A stretch of 61,211 nt of DNA from Planctomycetota bacterium (GTDB lineage Bacteria > Planctomycetota > SZUA-567 > H5-PLA8): the NCBI GenBank assembly GCA_026184295.1, contig JAHCJK010000010.1, positions 1-61,211 of the forward strand, written 5' to 3'. Positions 42,188-49,998 of this stretch are shown piece after piece. Under the pieces are notes generated by a model that saw only the letters and a list, made by a program, of their open reading frames with translations, was not told where the DNA came from and searched no databases. The position numbers and the translations under genes are program-made. Positions within the stretch are counted from its first letter, which is position 1. Each line of letters starts with the position of its first letter.

Positions 42188-44011
42188 TCACGCCTGCGCG
42201 ACGGGTTCCAGCCGCGCGCGGCTGGGCGACCCCCGTTCCATCGCAGCGCCCTGGAGGCCGGCCCACGCGGCCAGCCCTCCCAGCGCGTAGTAGAGCGGAT
42301 AGAGTTCTTCGTAGTACCACAGCACCGCGAAATAAAAACCGATCGGCGCCGGCGCCCACGAGCCGTCGGCGCGCTGATGTTCGATCAGCCACTGGGCGGC
42401 CCGGGCGCACGCCGTGTCGCCGGGTTCCGCGCCGTTCAGCGCCAGCGCGCGCAGGGCCAGGCCGGTCTCTTCGGCCGTGGTGGGCGCGCCCTTGCAGCCG
42501 CCGAAACCGCCGTCGGGGTTCTGAATGCTGCGCAGCCAGGTCAGCGCGGGGGCGCGCACCGTCTTGCCGCTGGGCGCGTCGGCCGCGCAGGCGAAGAGGA
42601 CGTGCGTCGTGCCGTAGGTCAGATTCGTTTCGGTGGCTTCGGTCTCGCAGCCGAACCAGAGCGGCGCGAAGGCGCCGTCCTTGCGCTGCGCCTGCTGGAG
42701 GTACGCCCAGCCGGCCTTGTAGGCGGGGGCGTTCTTTTCGTTCAGATCGCACAGCGCGCGCAGAGCGTGAGCGGTCAGGTCGGGCGCGCTGCGGTCGAAG
42801 GGGAGTTTCTGCCAGCCGCGGCAGAAGGTCGGCCAGCCGCCGTCGCGGTTCTGCAGGCCGTAGAGCCACTGCTTCGCGTCCTGCATCGACGCGTGGGACG
42901 CCGGCACGCCGGAGCGCCGCAGGGCCAGGATCGCGCCGGAGGTGTCGTCGGCGTCGGGCACGCTGCCGTCGAAGTGGTTCCAGCCCCAGCCGCCGGGGGC
43001 CGAATCGGTGTACGCGTGGGCGTGGCGCACCTGCTGCCCGAGCAGCCATTCGGTCGAACGGTCCGAGGCCGCGCCGGCGAGATCGATCGCGCGCGTGGTG
43101 TTCCAGACCGAGAGGTTCACTTCGACGGGCCAGGCGCCGTCGGCGCGCTGTGAGTCTGCGATGAAGCGCCGCGCGTTCGAGGCGACGGGATGGTCTCCGC
43201 GCCCGGCGGATTTCAGGCCCATCAGGCAGAAGGCGGTGATCGGCGTCGCTTCCAGGAAGCCGCCGCTTTGCGGCTGCATCTTCAGGATCGCTTCCAGCGC
43301 GCGGGCGGCGATCGATGCGCGGTACCAGCGCAGCGGCAGGAACCACGAGGGCCGTTGCGCGTGCCGTGAGAGCCCCACGCAAACGAGCGCCGGGAGCGCG
43401 TAGCTGACGACCGGTAGCCGCAGCGCGCCCATCAGGCCGCGCGGGGCCAGGGCGAGTTCGAACGGCAGCGCGTCCACGTCGCGCCATTCGGCGCGCGGGC
43501 CGTCTCCGATGCGCAGGCCCGCGTAGGCCGCGGTCATGCGGATGGGCACCTGAAAGGTCAGGTCCTTGCCGTACACCTTCTTCAAGCCGTCTTTGAGGCC
43601 GCCCAGCGCGGAGACGTAGGCTTCGGCGCGGCGCAAGGCGTCGGGAGCGAGCAATTCCGATTTTGGATTTTGGATTTTGGATTGAGCGCCGTGATGAAGG
43701 TTATCCTTGGGAAATCCCGGTTCGGAATTCTCCCATTTGGCATTCGCGCACAGCACCAGCAGCGTCGCGGCGATGTTGCTCTTGCTGATCTCCGTATCGC
43801 CCCAGCCGCCGTCGGCGTTCTGCGTCTTGCGCAGGTACGCGGCGGCGGAGGCGGCGTCGATCTTGGCGTCTTTTTCATCGGCGAGCGCGCACAGGCAGAC
43901 GGCGGTGGCGAGCGGCGAGGAGGCCAGGCGGCCTTCCCAGTAGCCGTCGGGATGGCGCGCGGCGTTCAGCGCCTCGCGGGCGCGGGCCAGAGCGGTGTGC
44001 AGAGGGCTCAC
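42188..44011 (-). CDS. Squalene-hopene cyclase-like class II terpene cyclase
   Basis: 607 residues from GTG 44011, which has GAGGAGG eight bases upstream; an upstream GTG at 44035 lacks this. The class II acid motif is DADDT (353-357), matching the DXDDT of squalene-hopene cyclase. QW-type repeats occur throughout (QNADGGWGD, QRADGAWPV, QNRDGGWPT, QNPDGGFGG, QRADGSWAP). Such enzymes protonate and cyclise squalene or similar polyprenes at the membrane. Residues about 92-124 look like an inserted low-complexity repeat absent from normal cyclases. No other hopanoid genes (hpnG, hpnH) are visible. The start overlaps the region just after the radical SAM stop, so translation is probably coupled. 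Confidence 0.88.
   Translation of the reverse strand: MSPLHTALARAREALNAARHPDGYWEGRLASSPLATAVCLCALADEKDAKIDAASAAAYLRKTQNADGGWGDTEISKSNIAATLLVLCANAKWENSEPGFPKDNLHHGAQSKIQNPKSELLAPDALRRAEAYVSALGGLKDGLKKVYGKDLTFQVPIRMTAAYAGLRIGDGPRAEWRDVDALPFELALAPRGLMGALRLPVVSYALPALVCVGLSRHAQRPSWFLPLRWYRASIAARALEAILKMQPQSGGFLEATPITAFCLMGLKSAGRGDHPVASNARRFIADSQRADGAWPVEVNLSVWNTTRAIDLAGAASDRSTEWLLGQQVRHAHAYTDSAPGGWGWNHFDGSVPDADDTSGAILALRRSGVPASHASMQDAKQWLYGLQNRDGGWPTFCRGWQKLPFDRSAPDLTAHALRALCDLNEKNAPAYKAGWAYLQQAQRKDGAFAPLWFGCETEATETNLTYGTTHVLFACAADAPSGKTVRAPALTWLRSIQNPDGGFGGCKGAPTTAEETGLALRALALNGAEPGDTACARAAQWLIEHQRADGSWAPAPIGFYFAVLWYYEELYPLYYALGGLAAWAGLQGAAMERGSPSRARLEPVAQA
43651..43684. repeat. AT-rich tandem repeat inside the cyclase gene
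   Basis: TTTTGGAT-type units of 7-8 bases are repeated three times in a GC-rich coding sequence, flanked by GAATT/AATTC-like ends. On the coding strand it reads AATCCAAAATCC and encodes QSKIQNPKSE. The repeat resembles short intergenic repeats of many bacterial genomes, here kept in frame. Confidence 0.75.
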
Positions 44012-44024
44012 GCGCGCGGCCTCC

Positions 44025-45338
44025 TCACATCGCACCCATGCCGAAAAAGACCTGGCTCTTGAGGAAGCGGTAGAACCAGAAGTCCTCGGGGATTTCGTGG
44101 TTCGGCATGTGCTGGCTGTGGCGCGGGACGATCGCGTTCAGTTCCTTAAAGGCCGTGCCGCGCCCGCTGTAATCCTGCGCGCCCGACTCGCGGATGTATT
44201 CGTGGAGCTGCTGCGGGTACTCGAGGATCACGCAGCCCTTGGTCCGTTCCTTCACGAACTTCGTGAAGCCGCGCAGGTAGTTCGATTCGTTGATCGTCGC
44301 GTACAGGTCGCCGCCGCGGTCGCGCACGGTGTCCTTGGCAAACGAGAGCGCCGGGCAGATCTCGATGCTGCCCTGCGGGCCGATGTGGTAGCCCAGTCCG
44401 ACCGCCGCGGGGCAGAAGGCTTCGCCTTTGGCCGTCCAGTACGTGTCGATGATGAACATGGGATGCTTGCGGCGCATTTCGAGCAGGCGCTTGCGGAACC
44501 AGACGAGCTGTTCCTGCGCGACGCAGTATTCGTCGTGCATCTCGCTGCCCATCGGCCGGTAGACGTAGTACCAGATGTACAGCGCGCCCTTCTGGATGAA
44601 GTGTTCGACGAAGGCGTCGGACATCACGTCTTCCATGTTCGGCCCGGTGGCCGTGCAGGCGATGCCGAAGAGCACGCCGGCTTTTTTGAGGCGCTCCAGG
44701 CCCTTCTCGGCGGCTTCGAAGACGCCCTTGCCGCGGCGCAGGTCGTTCTGGTCCTTCCAGCCGTCGAGGCTGATCAGCGGCGTGACGTTCCCGCAGGCCT
44801 TCAGCTTGCGGACGTTTTCGTCGCTGAAGAACATCCCGTTGGTGATGACCTGGAAGTAGCAGTCCTTGTGGCGTTCGAAGATCTCGAAGAGCCCCTTGTA
44901 CATGAACGGCTCGCCGCCGAGCAGCGTGTAGTAGTACGCCTTCTGCTTCTTGCCGGTGACGATGATGCGGTCGATGTCCTCGGGCGTGAGGTAATGCGCG
45001 GTGCCTTCTTTTTCGACCCAGCAGCCGTGGCAGCGCAGGTTGCAGGTGTTGGTGAGCGCGATGAACATGAAGGGCGGATAAAGTTCCCCGCGCTTCTGGC
45101 GGCGCTTGTAGGCGTTGACCGCCAGCATGCCTTTGAACGCGTAGAGGTACGCCGCTTTCCAGGCCGCGCGCATGGAAAGGCTCGTCGCCGCGCGCCAGCC
45201 GAGCCGCGCGAGCAGGACCTGTTCTTTTAGAAAGGAACGCGGCGCGTTATCCAGCGGCGGAATGCGCGGGGCAGGGCGGGGCGCGAGCGCCGTGGCCGGC
45301 GCCTGCGTTGAAGGAGCACTGTTCGTTTCCTGCGCCAT
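44025..45338 (-). CDS. Radical SAM protein, 437 aa
   Basis: The cluster motif is CNLRCHGC (Cys99, 103, 106). The barrel has LLGGEPFMYKG and VITNGMFFSDENVRKL, as in SPASM-type and HpnH-type enzymes. Later cysteines occur in EAFCPAAVG, IEICPALSFA and GCVILEYP and may hold a further cluster. A Pro/Ala-rich N-terminus of about 35 residues leads to an amphipathic region (about 40-85). It is longer than HpnH and I see no reason to call it that. In this setting it probably modifies an isoprenoid lipid or a cluster protein. The cyclase gene begins 14 bases after its stop. Confidence 0.85.
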   Translation of the reverse strand: MAQETNSAPSTQAPATALAPRPAPRIPPLDNAPRSFLKEQVLLARLGWRAATSLSMRAAWKAAYLYAFKGMLAVNAYKRRQKRGELYPPFMFIALTNTCNLRCHGCWVEKEGTAHYLTPEDIDRIIVTGKKQKAYYYTLLGGEPFMYKGLFEIFERHKDCYFQVITNGMFFSDENVRKLKACGNVTPLISLDGWKDQNDLRRGKGVFEAAEKGLERLKKAGVLFGIACTATGPNMEDVMSDAFVEHFIQKGALYIWYYVYRPMGSEMHDEYCVAQEQLVWFRKRLLEMRRKHPMFIIDTYWTAKGEAFCPAAVGLGYHIGPQGSIEICPALSFAKDTVRDRGGDLYATINESNYLRGFTKFVKERTKGCVILEYPQQLHEYIRESGAQDYSGRGTAFKELNAIVPRHSQHMPNHEIPEDFWFYRFLKSQVFFGMGAM

Positions 45339-45355
45339 GCCGTTCTATCCGTTCC

Positions 45356-45392
45356 GTTCCCTGGTCCCTGATCCCTGTACCCTGACCCCTGT
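45356..45392. repeat. Short tandem repeat, CCCTGATC-like units
   Basis: Four imperfect units of 8-9 bases (CCCTGGTC, CCCTGATC, CCCTGTAC, CCCTGACC) lie in the 56-base gap between two genes of the isoprenoid cluster. It resembles dispersed intergenic tandem repeats. No function is visible. Confidence 0.7.
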
Positions 45393-45394
45393 GT

Positions 45395-46318
45395 TCAGAT
45401 GTCCATCTTCTCAAACTCTTCCGCGAGCTTCTCGACCTTGTCCGCGCTGGCGGGCCGGCGGCCGGCCTTGATCAGTTCGCGGTCGCGTTCGAGGGCCGCC
45501 TGGTGGCGCGCCTTGGGCTTGCCGAAAATCTTGGAGAGGTCCAGCTTGATGTTGCCGCGGTCGCCTTCCTGGTCGCTGCCGGCGATCGACTGGTTCGTCG
45601 GGTACTTGGGAAAGATGATCGCGCCGACGGGGCAGACGCGCGCGCAGGCCGGGCAGTCTTGCCGGCACTGGTCCTGCTGGACCGTGCGCAGCGTGCCCGC
45701 GTGATCGACGCCGTAGACGCCGAAGAGGCAAAAATCCATGCAGTCCATGCAGTTCGTGCACTTGTCGTAGTCGATGACCGGATACCAGCGCGGCGAGAGT
45801 TCCGCGTTGGCGGGCGGCGCGAGTTCGGCCTCGCCGAGCGCGGCGCGCTGTTCGATGCTCAACTGCGCGAGCGCCGGCTTGGACTGCCCGATGCCCTGCG
45901 CCTGCGGGGGCGGCTTGACTTCGGCGCTGGCCGTGCCGGCCAGGATGTCCTTCACCTTCTGGACGGCGTCGGGCGTCTTTACGCCGCGCGCGTCAAGGCA
46001 GTGGAGCTTGCGCGTCGCGCCGTTCACTTCCAGATCGTGCCGCGCGAGGATCCATTTGATCGCGCGCGGAAAGTGCCAGCCGAGAAAGACCAGGTCGCCG
46101 TCGATTTCGCGCAGGCGCTGCACGTCGCCGTCTTCGGCCTGGATGTCGTAGATCGATTCGACTTCCTGAAAAGCGACGCCCGCAGCGGCCAGTCCGGCGG
46201 CCAGGGCGTCGCGCTCGGCCTGCAGCGCGGGTTCTTCGGGCGGGATGCGCGAAAGCACGACCACGGCGTCGCGCTTGGCGAGCGCGGTTCCCGGCAGGAA
46301 GGTGGCCAGCAGTCCCAT
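45395..46318 (-). CDS. Two-[4Fe-4S] ferredoxin-like protein, 307 aa
   Basis: The C-terminal half has two tetracysteine sets: C187, C190, C193, C197 (CTNCMDCMDFC) and C218, C222, C225, C229 (CRQDCPACARVCP). The extra residue in the second set is a little unusual. The N-terminal 130 residues form a separate alpha/beta domain I do not recognise. A charged C-terminal tail of about 50 residues includes a coiled-coil-like end. It is cytoplasmic and would pass electrons, probably to the radical SAM enzyme encoded next. The start is 17 bases after the CobW-like gene. Confidence 0.85.
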   Translation of the reverse strand: MGLLATFLPGTALAKRDAVVVLSRIPPEEPALQAERDALAAGLAAAGVAFQEVESIYDIQAEDGDVQRLREIDGDLVFLGWHFPRAIKWILARHDLEVNGATRKLHCLDARGVKTPDAVQKVKDILAGTASAEVKPPPQAQGIGQSKPALAQLSIEQRAALGEAELAPPANAELSPRWYPVIDYDKCTNCMDCMDFCLFGVYGVDHAGTLRTVQQDQCRQDCPACARVCPVGAIIFPKYPTNQSIAGSDQEGDRGNIKLDLSKIFGKPKARHQAALERDRELIKAGRRPASADKVEKLAEEFEKMDI

Positions 46319-46334
46319 AGGTTCTCCAGGCGCC

Positions 46335-47534
46335 TTACGCGTTCGCCTGCTTCTTCTTCGGTTTGAAGATGTCGCGAATGATTCCGCACGGATTTTCGGC
46401 GCCGACGTTGCACGGTTCCGGCGGCGGCACGTGGTGTTCGGGCACCGGGCGCGACGGGCTGAAGCAGTCGAGCCGTTCGATCTCCTTCAGCAGCCGGCGC
46501 GGCAGCCCGGTTTCCAGGGTCGCCTCGACGGCCTCGCGGAGCGCCTCCGGCGTCGTCTGCACTCTCGCGTTCAGGATCAGCAGGGCTTCGGTGGAGGGCG
46601 CTTCGGCGGTGCCCTGCACCATCAGGAACGGATGCCCGCTCGTGCTGGTCAGGTTGCCGGTCAGCGCGTGGCCGGGCGCGGTGAGCGAGAGCTTGACGTG
46701 CGCGACCTCGGCGCTGCGTTCGTGGAAGGCATCCTTGAGCGCCTTGAGCAGGTCCAGCGCGACCGGTTTCCACGCGACGGGATTGGCCGCGCGCAGGCGC
46801 ACGGCGGCGTTCAGCCAGCCGAGTTCCGCTTCGCCTTCGGCGTACACGTCGTAATTCACGTGGATGCTGCGCTGCCCGGCCGGCGCCTGCATGTGGACGG
46901 CGTCGAGCCACGCGCCGAGGCCCTGTTCGTTCAGCGCCGAGAGCGCCAGCACGTTCGCGCGCGGGAAGGCGTCGCTCAGGCGCTTGCGCAGCGCCTCGAA
47001 TGCTTCCGCCGGCAGCGCGTCGACCTTGTTGAGCACGATCAGGTCGGCTTCTTCGAGCTGCTTGTTGTAGATGTACAGAACTTTGTCGGAGAGCGGGCTG
47101 CGTTTGCCCTGTTCGAGCATTTGCTTGAGGCGCTGGGGATCGACGAGCACCGAGTACGGCGCGACGTCCAGGCGGCCCTTCAGGAACTGCTGCATCGGGC
47201 GCAGGACGGTGGCGGCCAGGTCGGTGCAACTGCCCACGGGTTCGCAGAGCAGCACGTCGGGCTTGTACGATTCGAGCAAACGCTTGGAAGACCCGAGCAG
47301 GTCGCTGAAGCGGCAGCAGAAGCACCCGCCCGCGACTTCCTCGACGCCGAAGCCTTCTCGGCGGAGCAGTTCGGTATCGACGAGGTTCTGCGCCTGGTCG
47401 TTGGTGACGATGCCGACGCGCTTGCCTTGCGCGGCCAAGGCCCGCCCCGCTTGCCGCAGCAGGGTGGTCTTGCCCGCGCCCAGGAACCCGCCCACCAGAA
47501 TCACGCGGACGGGGGAGGTGGCGGCCTGCGTCAT
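46335..47534 (-). CDS. CobW/COG0523-family GTPase
   Basis: 399 residues from ATG 47534. Walker A is GGFLGAGKTT (15-24), the family metal motif GGCFCC is at 69-74, the Mg motif is EPVGSCTD, and the guanine motif is NKVD. The C-terminal CobW domain is present, with a Cys/His-containing tail (CFSPSRPVPEHHVPPPEPC). COG0523 GTPases insert or chaperone metals (Zn, Co, Fe, Ni). Here it sits with iron-sulfur and DUF116 proteins, so a role in supplying metal to one of them is likely. No Zur box is visible. Confidence 0.9.
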   Translation of the reverse strand: MTQAATSPVRVILVGGFLGAGKTTLLRQAGRALAAQGKRVGIVTNDQAQNLVDTELLRREGFGVEEVAGGCFCCRFSDLLGSSKRLLESYKPDVLLCEPVGSCTDLAATVLRPMQQFLKGRLDVAPYSVLVDPQRLKQMLEQGKRSPLSDKVLYIYNKQLEEADLIVLNKVDALPAEAFEALRKRLSDAFPRANVLALSALNEQGLGAWLDAVHMQAPAGQRSIHVNYDVYAEGEAELGWLNAAVRLRAANPVAWKPVALDLLKALKDAFHERSAEVAHVKLSLTAPGHALTGNLTSTSGHPFLMVQGTAEAPSTEALLILNARVQTTPEALREAVEATLETGLPRRLLKEIERLDCFSPSRPVPEHHVPPPEPCNVGAENPCGIIRDIFKPKKKQANA

Positions 47535-47698
47535 GGTCTCGCTCCGGGACGAAAGCTTGTAAAGCAACCCCTGGTTACCCAAGGAGTTCGAGCGCCCAGC
47601 GATTTACTACGTATACGGATGATATTCCTCTAGTGTGTACCCCGACTCTGGCCTTCGTAACGTGAAAAGCCGTGCTTTTCTTCACCTCAATCATTCGA

Positions 47699-48163
47699 TT
47701 ACATCTGCCCTTTTAGCAGTTTCTGCGTCTCCTCCCAGCCTTCGGCCAGGAACGCGCGGTATTCTTCGGCATTTAGGGATGTCGCGGGCCGCCCTTCGAA
47801 TTCCAGGAGCCAATGGGCATAGGGATCGACCCCGATCTGCGCGGGCTTTTCGACCATCGCGGTGTTGAAATCGTACAGTTTGCCCGACATCGGCGCGTAC
47901 AGCTCGGAACTGGCCTTGGTGCTCTCGATCTCGCCGAGCGCCTCGGCTTCCGCGACCTGCTGCCCGACCGTGACCCGCCATTCCAGCCGGAAGACGTCGT
48001 CGAGCAGACGCATTGCGTACGACGTCAGCCCCATCCGCGTGCGCGCCTGGCCCTCGATCTCGCGCGTCTCGAACCAGAAGTGGATGTCCGCATACCGCAG
48101 CCGCGTCGGCAAGGCCGCCTGGTACAAGCCCATTTCAAAGATGATGGCTTCGTCGTGGGACAC
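47699..48163 (-). CDS. GcvH-like lipoyl-domain protein
   Basis: 154 residues. A lipoyl-type hammerhead domain covers about 20-140. The modified lysine is K83 in GEIESTKASSELYAP (canonical ESVKA), followed by the PMSGKLYDFN turn. The N-terminus is longer than in GcvH and the end is Glu-rich. The glycine cleavage genes gcvT and gcvP are absent, so it may be a stand-alone lipoyl carrier like those of the sHdr pathway, or a GcvH paralogue. It heads the minus-strand isoprenoid cluster, 164 bases upstream of the CobW-like gene. Confidence 0.82.
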   Translation of the reverse strand: MSHDEAIIFEMGLYQAALPTRLRYADIHFWFETREIEGQARTRMGLTSYAMRLLDDVFRLEWRVTVGQQVAEAEALGEIESTKASSELYAPMSGKLYDFNTAMVEKPAQIGVDPYAHWLLEFEGRPATSLNAEEYRAFLAEGWEETQKLLKGQM

Positions 48164-48186
48164 CTATTAGCCCCTTGCCAGACCGG

Positions 48187-48214
48187 ATGTTACACAATAC
48201 CAGTGAAATGTGAA
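48187..48214 (-). promoter_or_regulatory. Promoter candidate for the minus-strand cluster
   Basis: On the minus strand TTCACA (48214-48209), 16 bases, TAACAT (48192-48187), about 24 bases before the GcvH-like start. The region is less GC-rich than its surroundings. Confidence 0.4.
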
Positions 48215-48321
48215 CTGGGAAAGACCGGTTTGTGCGCCTTGTGGCAAATACGCCGGCACGAAAGAACCATGGGGGCCCTGACGGTCCGCGGTTTGGCTCC
48301 GCCACCTTGCGCCCGCGGAGT

Positions 48322-49873
48322 TCAGTGCGTCATCGCGTAGAGCAGCACGCTCGCGCCGAGACGCAGGCCGGTCTTCTTTTCGTAGCCGAGGCCGTACGGA
48401 TGTTCGGCGTCTTCCCACGCGCAGCCGATGTCGATGGGCGAGTAGATGACGCCGACGATGCCGTTGAGCGTGATGCCTTCCAGGCGCGGCTCGGTCCAGT
48501 CGGGGTGGTCCTGCTTCAGGCGCGGCGTGAATTCCGCCTTGGCGATGGGCGTGCCGGTGGCCTTGTACACGGGCGAATCGGCGGGCAGCCGGTCGAGCTT
48601 CGCGCCCGGCAGCACGCGGGCGATCTCGCGCCGGAACGCCGCGTCGAAGGCCTTGCGCCCGCAGCAGGCGTCGGCGAAGAGCATGCCGCCGTTCGAGAGG
48701 TACTTGCGCAGCGTCGCGACTTCCTCGTCCTTGAAGACGAAGTCGTTGTGCCCGCTCATGTACAGGATCGGATGCTGGAAGGTTTCGAGCTTCGAGAGGT
48801 CGATGGCGGCCTTCTTGAACTTCACGTCCAGCGCGGTGTTGGCCGCGACGTACTTGAGCAGGTTCGCGGCGCCGTCGGGATCGGGATCCCAGTCGCCGCC
48901 GTGCACGACCTGCCCGAAGACGAACTTCTCGTCGTTGGCCGCGTGCTCTTCGTGGTAGCGCTTGCTGATCGCGAGCTGCTTGCCCTGCTGGTAGCTGGCC
49001 AGGCAGTAGGCGACCGCGTTCACGCCCAGTTTCACGGCGTCGGCGGGGCCGGTCTTGTCGGACCAGACGCGGCGGCCCTGGTCGTGGCGGTGCCCGTCCC
49101 AACCGCAGCTCAGGTCGTACGGCGTGAAGATCACCGCCGCGCGGCAGCCGATGTGGACCGATTCGAGGTACGGCGCGCCGGCGAACGCTTTCTGGTCCTC
49201 GCCGATGAAGTTCACTTCTTCGATCTTGTGGAAGCTCGTCAGCAGCGGGTGGTCCATCGGCACCCGTTCCATCTTATGCTTGGGAAAGATCGCGTTCATC
49301 TCGCGCAGGAAGCTCTCGCGGTATTCCTTTCGCCCGCAGCAGGCATCGCCGAGCAGCGTTCCGCCGTCCTGCAGGAACCAGCGCAGCTTCTTGCGCAGCT
49401 CTTCGTCGAATTCGAAGCCTTCGTGCCCGGTCAGATACAGGATGGGCGTCTCGGCCGGGTCCCAGGAGAACTTGGCGAGTTCGGTATTCACGCCGCGGTA
49501 ATCGAGCGAGAGCGACTTCTTGACCTCGTTCATCAGGCTCTGGACGTCCGCGGGGTCGGTCGTCCAGTCGCGGTACATGAACTTCCCGCTCCTGTCAAAC
49601 CGTCCCTTCGACCATCTTGCCGTACCTGATCCTGCTCGACTCAGCCGGAGGCGCGGGCGGGCGTTTCTTCTCGCTGCGGCGGAGCGGCGTGGCCGGGAGC
49701 GGCAGCGGCGGGAAGCTTTCCCCGCCCGACCACTGCTGCGGCTTGGCCTTGGGCGGAGCGCCGCACGATCCGGCGTGGCTGCGCGACCAGAAGAGCCCGT
49801 TCGCCGCCAGGCCGGCAAAGAGCGCCATAAAGGAGCGCCGGCTGGGGTTCGGACCGTTGAATTCGCAGCTCAT
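48322..49873 (-). CDS. DUF4159 protein with internal frame change
   Basis: The first part starts at ATG 49873 (GAGGTG upstream) with a Tat-like signal (NPSRRSFMALFAGLAANG) and a Pro-rich segment (GGESFPPLPLPATPLRR). It reaches TGA at 49597-49595. Skipping one base there continues as DRSGKFMYRDWTTDPADVQ, the start of the DUF4159 domain, which reads openly to 48322. Two similar domains follow (ILYLTGHEGFEF ... LGDACCGRKEY and ILYMSGHNDFVF ... FADACCGRKAF). The full product of about 516 residues would be exported by the Tat system. DUF4159 function is unknown. The frame change may be programmed, a mutation, or a sequence error. Confidence 0.75.
49594..49609 (-). other. Candidate +1 frameshift site
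   Basis: On the coding strand: GAAGGG, ACG, GTT, TGA, C. A Shine-Dalgarno-like AAGGG lies one codon before GTT, and the in-frame stop TGA is followed by C. The E. coli prfB site has the same order: AGGGGG, one codon, CTT, TGA, C. Shifting +1 at GTT joins the two parts of the DUF4159 frame exactly. GTT slips to TTT less well than CTT, so function is unproven. Confidence 0.4.
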
Positions 49874-49998
49874 GAAGGGCACCTCGGATTCACGCTATCC
49901 GATGAATCGTAAGGGTATGACGTACGCTGCGCCAACTTTAATGCCGCGTTGGGATTCCGTCGTTTTAAAAAGGTCGGAAGGTGTACGCCGGCGCTGGG

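Noticed and set aside
42156..43487. N-terminal extension of the DUF116-polyprenyl synthase frame into the cyclase gene
   Set aside because: The extension is out-of-frame cyclase sequence. ATG 42155 has a good ribosome site and starts directly after the cyclase stop.
43651..43684. Possible pseudogenisation of the cyclase by repeat insertion
   Set aside because: The frame stays open through the repeat, and the DXDDT and all later repeats are intact.
44025..45338. HpnH (hopanoid adenosyl transferase) as identity of the radical SAM protein
   Set aside because: It is longer than HpnH, has extra cysteines in the C-terminal half, and lacks other hpn neighbours.
47640..47680. Terminator after the GcvH-like gene
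   Set aside because: An imperfect GTGAAAAGC/GCTTTTC hairpin is visible, but it has a bulge and no T-tract, so I do not call it.
49884..49902. TCGGAT-N7-ATCCGA inverted repeat before the DUF4159 gene as an operator
   Set aside because: The arms are short and overlap the leader close to the ribosome site. A chance hairpin is as likely, and no regulator is linked to it.
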